From Pseudomonadota bacterium (GTDB taxonomy: Bacteria > Pseudomonadota > Gammaproteobacteria > Burkholderiales > Burkholderiaceae_B): a stretch of 9,658 bases of DNA. The translations under genes and the position numbers were made by a program. Below are positions 6,234 to 9,658 of this stretch, piece by piece. The stretch's first letter is position 1. Each line of letters opens with the position of its first letter. The stretch is taken from positions 1 through 9,658 of the forward strand of contig JAEZGR010000067.1 of NCBI GenBank assembly GCA_023437255.1, written 5' to 3'. The notes beneath the pieces were generated by a model. The model worked only from the letters and a program-made list of their open reading frames with translations, was not told the DNA's origin and did no database searches.

Positions 6234-7208
6234 TTATTGGGGTTCAACACCCGCTTTCTTGAAGAGTTCGGCCCACTGCGGGACCTGTTGGTTCACGTGT
6301 GCAGCCAGCGCTTCGGGGTTGGCGCGATCGGGCAGCAGGTTGGCGCCCAGACCAGCCATGCGGTCCTGGAAGGCCTTGTCTTTCAGACCGGCCTGCAGGG
6401 CGGCCTGGAGTTTGTCGAGGGCGGGTTGGGGCGTGCCCTTGGGTGCCCACAGGCCGTGCCAGATGCCGACCTCAAAGCCGTCGAAGCCGGATTCCTGCAT
6501 GGTGGGCAGGTCGGGCAGCGTGGGGACGCGGTCTTTGCTGGTGACCGCAAATGCCTTGACCGTGCCGGCCTTGATGTGCTGAGTGGTGTTGGTGGTCTGG
6601 TCGCACATGATGTCGACCTGCTTGCCCAGCAGATCGTTCATGGCGGGGCCGGTACCCTTGTAGGGAATGGTGAGCAGGTCGATGCCCAGGGCGTTCATGA
6701 ACATGGTGCCACACAGATGGCTGGCGGCGCCGATGCCGGCATTGGCAAGCGAGACCTTGTCTTTGTTGGCCTTGACGTATTCGACCAGCTCGGTGATGTT
6801 GTTCGCGGGGAAGTCGGAGCGTGCGATGATGGTCATGGGCACGTCGAGCACCAGGCCGATGGGTTCGAAGCTCTCGGACTTGTAGCCGGGGTCCTTGTAC
6901 AGCGACTGAGCGGTCGAGAAGCCGATGTGCATCAGCAGGATGGTGTGGCCGTCGGGCTTGGAACGGGCAACGTGGCTCACGCCAATGGTGCCGCCTGCGC
7001 CGCCTTTGTTTTCGACGACTACGGTTTCACCCAACGTGGGGCGCATGGCCTCGGCCAGCGAGCGGGCGACCGTGTCGGTCGGGCCACCGGCGGAGAAAGG
7101 TACAACCATATTGACTGCGCGCTCCGGGTACTGGGCAGCGGCGGGTCCGGCAATTAGGGCCGCACCCAGTGCAAGGGCGGATGTGAGCTTCAGGGCGGTA
7201 AATTTCAT
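6234..7208 (-). CDS. Bug/TctC-type periplasmic solute-binding protein
   Basis: This 324-residue protein is a tripartite tricarboxylate transporter (TTT) substrate-binding protein. It starts with a Sec signal peptide: MKFTALK, a hydrophobic core LTSALALGAALIAG, and a likely signal peptidase I site after AAA at residue 25, leaving a mature N-terminus QYPERAV. The family signatures follow: MVVPFSAGGPTDTVAR at residues 34-49, the ligand-loop region with a conserved aspartate, then VVVENKGGAGGTIG and later PYKGTGPAMNDLLGKQVD. Bug proteins bind carboxylates or amino-acid-like ligands in a deep cleft and hand them to TctAB-type permeases or to sensors. No tctA or tctB lies in the window, so this is an orphan copy, common in Alcaligenaceae, and its ligand cannot be deduced here. 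The ribosome binding site is weak (TAAGACC). It has its own terminator. Confidence 0.94.
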   Translation of the reverse strand: MKFTALKLTSALALGAALIAGPAAAQYPERAVNMVVPFSAGGPTDTVARSLAEAMRPTLGETVVVENKGGAGGTIGVSHVARSKPDGHTILLMHIGFSTAQSLYKDPGYKSESFEPIGLVLDVPMTIIARSDFPANNITELVEYVKANKDKVSLANAGIGAASHLCGTMFMNALGIDLLTIPYKGTGPAMNDLLGKQVDIMCDQTTNTTQHIKAGTVKAFAVTSKDRVPTLPDLPTMQESGFDGFEVGIWHGLWAPKGTPQPALDKLQAALQAGLKDKAFQDRMAGLGANLLPDRANPEALAAHVNQQVPQWAELFKKAGVEPQ

Positions 7209-7348
7209 GGTCTTAGCGTGTTCCTGAATACGGTTGAGGAAGCGCCCCGCGCTGGCTTTTGGCCCCGCGGAAGCAGGTCGGTATTCGATGCTAAGACAAA
7301 CGACGGTGGGCGTCCTTCGGTGGTAACCCGGAATTCCAGAGTTTGTGA

Positions 7349-7370
7349 GAAATAGTTTGATCTATTTCAA
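7349..7370. promoter_or_regulatory. FNR/CRP-like dyad
   Basis: GAAATAG (7349-7355) and CTATTTC (7362-7368) form a perfect 7-base inverted repeat around six bases. Overlapping it, TTGAT (7357-7361), four bases, TTCAA (7366-7370) matches the FNR/ANR consensus TTGAT-N4-ATCAA at nine of ten positions. Its centre lies about 94 bases upstream of the predicted phasin start. Which regulator binds, and for which of the two divergent genes, cannot be told from sequence alone. Confidence 0.35.
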
Positions 7371-7400
7371 GTCTGTTTACAACAACGCGGCATTGCAATA

Positions 7401-7412
7401 TGCTGCACTGCA
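7401..7412 (+). promoter_or_regulatory. Upstream TGC-rich box, probable PhaR-type operator
   Basis: TGCTGCACTGCA sits ten bases upstream of the phasin -35 element. It is embedded in further symmetry: TGCAATAT occurs at 7394-7401 and 7409-7416, and CAATAT/ATATTG (7396-7401 and 7413-7418) is an inverted repeat. TGC/TGCA-rich sites of this kind are known PhaR targets in front of phasin genes in polyhydroxyalkanoate-storing bacteria; the match is from memory. Confidence 0.5.
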
Positions 7413-7421
7413 ATATTGTGG

Positions 7422-7450
7422 TTGACACCGAGGGCCGACCTGGGTAAAAA
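7422..7450 (+). promoter_or_regulatory. Phasin gene promoter
   Basis: A consensus TTGACA at 7422-7427, an optimal 17-base spacer and TAAAAA at 7445-7450 (followed by T) form a good sigma-70 promoter, with transcription expected near 7457 and a leader of about 72 bases. It is the best promoter match in the window, which fits the high expression usual for phasins. TGC-rich boxes lie on both sides. Confidence 0.7.
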
Positions 7451-7459
7451 TAGGTTTTG

Positions 7460-7471
7460 TGCGGTGCAGCA
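7460..7471 (-). promoter_or_regulatory. Downstream TGC-rich box, second probable PhaR-type site
   Basis: On the minus strand this reads TGCTGCACCGCA, identical to the upstream box at eleven of twelve positions, in the opposite orientation and 59 bases away centre to centre. It overlaps the first transcribed bases, where a bound repressor would block initiation or clearance. Confidence 0.45.
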
Positions 7472-7528
7472 ACTTGCTCCCGCTTACGGGCGTACAGGCC
7501 CAACCACCACAGGTAAAGGAATTTGAAC

Positions 7529-8116
7529 ATGAGCTCGGTCCCCCAACACGTTCTCGCCAACCAGAAAGCTACTGTCGACAATTTTCTCGCACTCCAGGAA
7601 GCGGTATTCAATGGTTTCGAGAAGTTGGTCGACCTGAATCTGAAGGTTGCCCGCGCTTCGCTCGACGAAGCCAGCCAGAAGACTCAAGAAGCCCTGAGCG
7701 TCAAAGACGTCCAGGAAGCAGTGAACTTTGCATCCGGTCTGGTTCAGCCCGGCAGCGACAAGGTCACTGCGTACAGCAAGCAGGTTTATGACATCGTCAG
7801 CGGTGTGCAATCCACCGTGACGAAGCTCGCCGAAGAGCAACTCGCTCAGGCCCAGCGCCAGCTCGACGACGCCATCGACCAGATCGCCAAGAACGCCCCC
7901 ACGGGTTCGGAAGGCGCGGTCGCCCTCATGAAGAGCTCGCTGGCCACGGCCACCAGCGCTTATGAATCGGCTGCCAAGGTTGCCCGCCAGGCCTCTGACG
8001 CTGCCGAATCGAACTTCGCCGCCGCAGCCAACGCCACGATCAAGGCAGCCAGCGACGCCGCTGAAGCGACCAAGACTGCCACTCGCGTCCGTCGCGCTCC
8101 CGCCGCCGAAGCCTGA
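7529..8116 (+). CDS. phaP: Phasin family protein (polyhydroxyalkanoate granule coat)
   Basis: This 195-residue amphipathic, mostly helical protein coats polyhydroxyalkanoate granules and controls their size and number. The N-terminal part has the phasin pattern: LANQKATVDNFLALQEAVFNGFEKLVDLNLKVARASLDEA around residues 9-48, followed by long heptad-like helical stretches without cysteine or tryptophan. The last 45 or so residues are very alanine-rich with regular charged residues and end in a basic TRVRRAPAAEA, somewhat like the DNA-binding tails of PhaF/PhaM-type phasins but much shorter. The start is ATG 7529 (MSSVPQHV), with AAAGGA eight bases before it; an in-frame TTG at 7523 is less likely. 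It is a single-gene unit with a strong promoter and terminator. No pha synthesis genes are in the window. The symbol is given by family; paralogues are common. Confidence 0.9.
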   Translation: MSSVPQHVLANQKATVDNFLALQEAVFNGFEKLVDLNLKVARASLDEASQKTQEALSVKDVQEAVNFASGLVQPGSDKVTAYSKQVYDIVSGVQSTVTKLAEEQLAQAQRQLDDAIDQIAKNAPTGSEGAVALMKSSLATATSAYESAAKVARQASDAAESNFAAAANATIKAASDAAEATKTATRVRRAPAAEA

Positions 8117-8131
8117 GTTACCTGTACACAG

Positions 8132-8154
8132 CGTAGCGGCTATCCGCCGCTGCG
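8132..8154 (+). other. Hairpin in the phasin 3' untranslated region
   Basis: CGTAGCGG (8132-8139) pairs with CCGCTGCG (8147-8154) over eight positions including one G-U pair, with a 7-base loop. No T-tract follows, so it is not a terminator by itself; together with the next hairpin it could protect the messenger's 3' end. Confidence 0.4.
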
Positions 8155-8165
8155 TTGATACCCTG

Positions 8166-8204
8166 CAGCCCGATTGCCATACCTGGTGATCGGGCTGTTT
8201 TCTT
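8166..8204 (+). terminator. Rho-independent terminator of the phasin gene
   Basis: A perfect 9-bp stem, CAGCCCGAT (8166-8174) with ATCGGGCTG (8189-8197), with a 14-base loop, is followed directly by TTTTCTT. The T-tract is only on the plus side, so pyrD transcripts arriving from the other strand meet the stem without a terminating tract. Confidence 0.88.
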
Positions 8205-8244
8205 GTGTGTTCGTCGGCGCCGCCGCACGCCGTCGAGCAAGGAC

Positions 8245-9279
8245 TCAAATGGCCTGCACGCACTCGCCGATCAGTGCCGGACCCCGATAGATGAGCCCGG
8301 TATAAAGCTGCACCGCATCGGCGCCGGCCTGGATCTTATCCTGAGCGTGCCTGCCCGAGCTGATCCCGCCCACGCCGATGATGGCGGTATCTGGTCCCAG
8401 TCGTTCCCGCAGCCGCCGGATCACCTTGAGGGACAGTTCATGCACGGGAGGGCCCGACAGGCCGCCCGCTTCATCGGCATGCGGCAACCCCTGCACGGAT
8501 TCTCTTTCGAGCGTGGTGTTGGTCGCTATGACGCCGTCGATGCCGTAACGTTGCAGCAGCTCGGCCACCGCGTCGACCTGCTCCGGCGACAGGTCGGGCG
8601 CGATCTTCACCGCCATGGGTACGCGCCGGCCGTGCGTATCGGCCAGGGACTCGCGCCGCGATTGCAGCGCCTGCAGCAGGGCGGTCAATTCGTCACCCGA
8701 TTGCAGTGCCCTCAGATTCTTGGTGTTGGGCGAAGAAATGTTCACCGTGACATAGTCGGCATGCGGATACACGCCGTCGAGGCATGCGAGATAGTCATCG
8801 ACAGCGTTCTCGATCGGGGTGACCGCGTTCTTGCCGATGTTCAGCCCCAACACCCCGCCTTCGGCGCGAAAGCGACTGCGCTGCACGTTGGCAATGAAAG
8901 CGTCGAGGCCCAGGTTGTTGAAACCGAAGCGATTGATGAGCGCCTGCGCCCTGGGCAGACGGAACAGCCGTGGCTTGGGGTTGCCGGCCTGCGGGCGAGG
9001 CGTCACCGTGCCCACCTCCACAAAGCCGAATCCCAATGCTGCCAGGGCATCGATATGCGCCCCGTTCTTGTCGAGCCCGGCCGCGAGCCCAACGGGATTG
9101 CGCAGATTCAGGCCCATCAGCGGGCGCGGCTTCAGTGCCGGGCGGGGGAACAGCCTGCGGGTGTGCCTGCAGTCGTAGGCCTGCTGAAGCCGGTGCAGCG
9201 TCAGTTCATGAGCGGCCTCCGCGTCGAGGGTGAACAGGGCGGCACGCGCCAGTGGATAGGCGTTGAACAGGAATGACAT
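8245..9279 (-). CDS. pyrD: Dihydroorotate dehydrogenase (quinone), class 2
   Basis: PyrD oxidises dihydroorotate to orotate with FMN and passes electrons to the membrane quinone pool, step four of pyrimidine synthesis. The 344-residue length and an N-terminal amphipathic extension (residues 1-40, [19 protein letters not shown]) mark the membrane-associated class 2 enzyme. Motifs in order are [13 protein letters not shown] (61-73), [17 protein letters not shown] (88-104), INRFGFNN (115-122), LNIGKN (146-151), and [12 protein letters not shown] (179-190), whose second serine (Ser183) is the catalytic base equivalent to Ser175 of the Escherichia coli enzyme. TNTTLERE and the C-terminal IGVGGI and [16 protein letters not shown] phosphate-binding motifs follow. 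The start ATG at 9279 lies 12 bases after the bpt stop. No Shine-Dalgarno is present in that gap, so translational coupling is likely. Confidence 0.96.
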   Translation of the reverse strand: MSFLFNAYPLARAALFTLDAEAAHELTLHRLQQAYDCRHTRRLFPRPALKPRPLMGLNLRNPVGLAAGLDKNGAHIDALAALGFGFVEVGTVTPRPQAGNPKPRLFRLPRAQALINRFGFNNLGLDAFIANVQRSRFRAEGGVLGLNIGKNAVTPIENAVDDYLACLDGVYPHADYVTVNISSPNTKNLRALQSGDELTALLQALQSRRESLADTHGRRVPMAVKIAPDLSPEQVDAVAELLQRYGIDGVIATNTTLERESVQGLPHADEAGGLSGPPVHELSLKVIRRLRERLGPDTAIIGVGGISSGRHAQDKIQAGADAVQLYTGLIYRGPALIGECVQAI

Positions 9280-9291
9280 GGCGGAGGAAAG

Positions 9292-9658
9292 TCAGATAAC
9301 GGGTTCGACCCATTGGCCCGCATGCAGGATCTGATACGGGCGGAAGGCGGATTTATAAGTCATTTTACGGCTTTCCTGTATCCAGTAGCCCAGGTATAGC
9401 CAGGGCAGGCCGGCGTTGCGGCACTGCTCGATCTGCCACAGTATCGCCCAGGTGCCGAGGCTTCCGGGCGCATCGGGCCTGAAGAAGGTATACACCGCGG
9501 AAAGACCGTCGGGGAGCACATCGATAACCGACACCATCTGCAGATCACCCGCAGGATCGCGAAACTCTGCCAGGCGGGTGTCGACGCGGCTGGTCAGCAG
9601 AAACTGACGATACTGGGTCTGCATGTCGTCGTCCATGCCGGCGCCCGGGTGCCGCTCG
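9292..9658 (-). CDS. bpt: Aspartate/glutamate leucyltransferase, C-terminal part (runs off the right edge)
   Basis: Bpt transfers leucine from leucyl-tRNA to the N-terminal Asp or Glu of proteins, marking them for ClpS/ClpAP degradation by the N-end rule; the family used to be called bacterial arginyltransferase (Ate). The 122 codons present read [11 protein letters not shown] into [66 protein letters not shown] and [14 protein letters not shown], which are characteristic of the family's C-terminal acyltransferase half. The N-terminal cysteine-rich domain of the roughly 240-250-residue protein lies beyond the window. Because the frame stays open to the last base and family similarity begins before ATG 9636, that ATG is internal and not the start. 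It lies just upstream of pyrD in a likely operon. Confidence 0.92.
   Translation of the reverse strand, partial: ERHPGAGMDDDMQTQYRQFLLTSRVDTRLAEFRDPAGDLQMVSVIDVLPDGLSAVYTFFRPDAPGSLGTWAILWQIEQCRNAGLPWLYLGYWIQESRKMTYKSAFRPYQILHAGQWVEPVI

Larger units (their letters stand above)
7209..7528. other. 320-base intergenic region between divergent Bug-type and phasin genes
   Basis: No gene is supported here. From left to right it holds the GC-rich leader of the Bug-type gene with a direct repeat GCCCCGCG (7244-7251 and 7262-7269), then an AT-richer stretch with a dyad at 7349-7370, then TGC-rich boxes, a TTGACA promoter and the ribosome binding site for the phasin (AAAGGA at 7515-7520). I could not find a convincing promoter for the minus-strand gene. 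A 106-codon minus-strand reading frame crossing 7291-7611 invades the phasin gene, matches no family I know and looks spurious. Confidence 0.7.

Noticed and set aside
6159..7157. Plus-strand open frame of 332 codons opposite the Bug-type gene
   Set aside because: It is an antisense shadow: the Bug-type gene has a signal peptide, family motifs and a terminator on the minus strand, and the plus frame crosses that terminator hairpin.
7291..7611. Minus-strand open frame of 106 codons across the intergenic region
   Set aside because: It has no family resemblance, overlaps the phasin start and promoter elements, and has no ribosome binding site that I can see.
8155..9276. Plus-strand open frame of 373 codons opposite pyrD
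   Set aside because: It begins within the phasin terminator and mirrors pyrD codons; no recognisable domain is present.

Overview
This looks like ordinary chromosomal DNA of a GC-rich betaproteobacterium, most likely Burkholderiales, family Alcaligenaceae (Bordetella, Achromobacter or a relative). The basis is recalled protein similarity rather than a search: a periplasmic tricarboxylate-type (Bug/TctC) binding protein, a PhaP-type phasin, RhlE with a low-complexity tail, a class 2 PyrD and a Bpt leucyltransferase all have close counterparts there. GC-rich third positions produce many long antisense open frames, which I treat as shadows.

Layout. Positions 1-423 (minus) hold the N-terminal 141 codons of the branched-chain aminotransferase ilvE. 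It is divergent from azlC-azlD (501-1579, plus), a two-subunit branched-chain amino acid exporter, so one intergenic region separates synthesis and export. rhlE (1707-3110, plus) runs tail to tail, with a 21-base overlap, into a small thioredoxin-like gene (3090-3482, minus). Divergent from that is an EI24/CysZ-like membrane protein (3573-4364), coupled through an ATGA overlap to a MoaB/CinA-type molybdopterin-binding-domain protein (4361-5155). An IclR-family regulator (5271-6095) follows and converges on an orphan Bug solute-binding protein (6234-7208, minus), which has its own Rho-independent terminator. A 320-base non-coding region then carries the phasin control elements. The phasin gene (7529-8116) ends at a strong terminator. 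pyrD (8245-9279) and the 3' part of bpt (9292 to the window edge) lie on the minus strand, probably as one transcript.

Functional themes are branched-chain amino acid metabolism and export, RNA remodelling, thiol redox, carbon storage as polyhydroxyalkanoate granules, carboxylate uptake, pyrimidine synthesis and N-end-rule proteolysis. I see no mobile element, tRNA or rRNA, CRISPR array, toxin or defence system, and no convincing new multi-gene system. The most informative non-coding signal is the phasin promoter, where two antiparallel copies of a near-identical 12-base TGC-rich box bracket a TTGACA promoter; this is probably a PhaR-type operator. Secondary signals are an FNR/CRP-like dyad upstream of it, facing promoter-like hexamers between ilvE and azlC, and a dyad inside the promoter of the EI24 gene.
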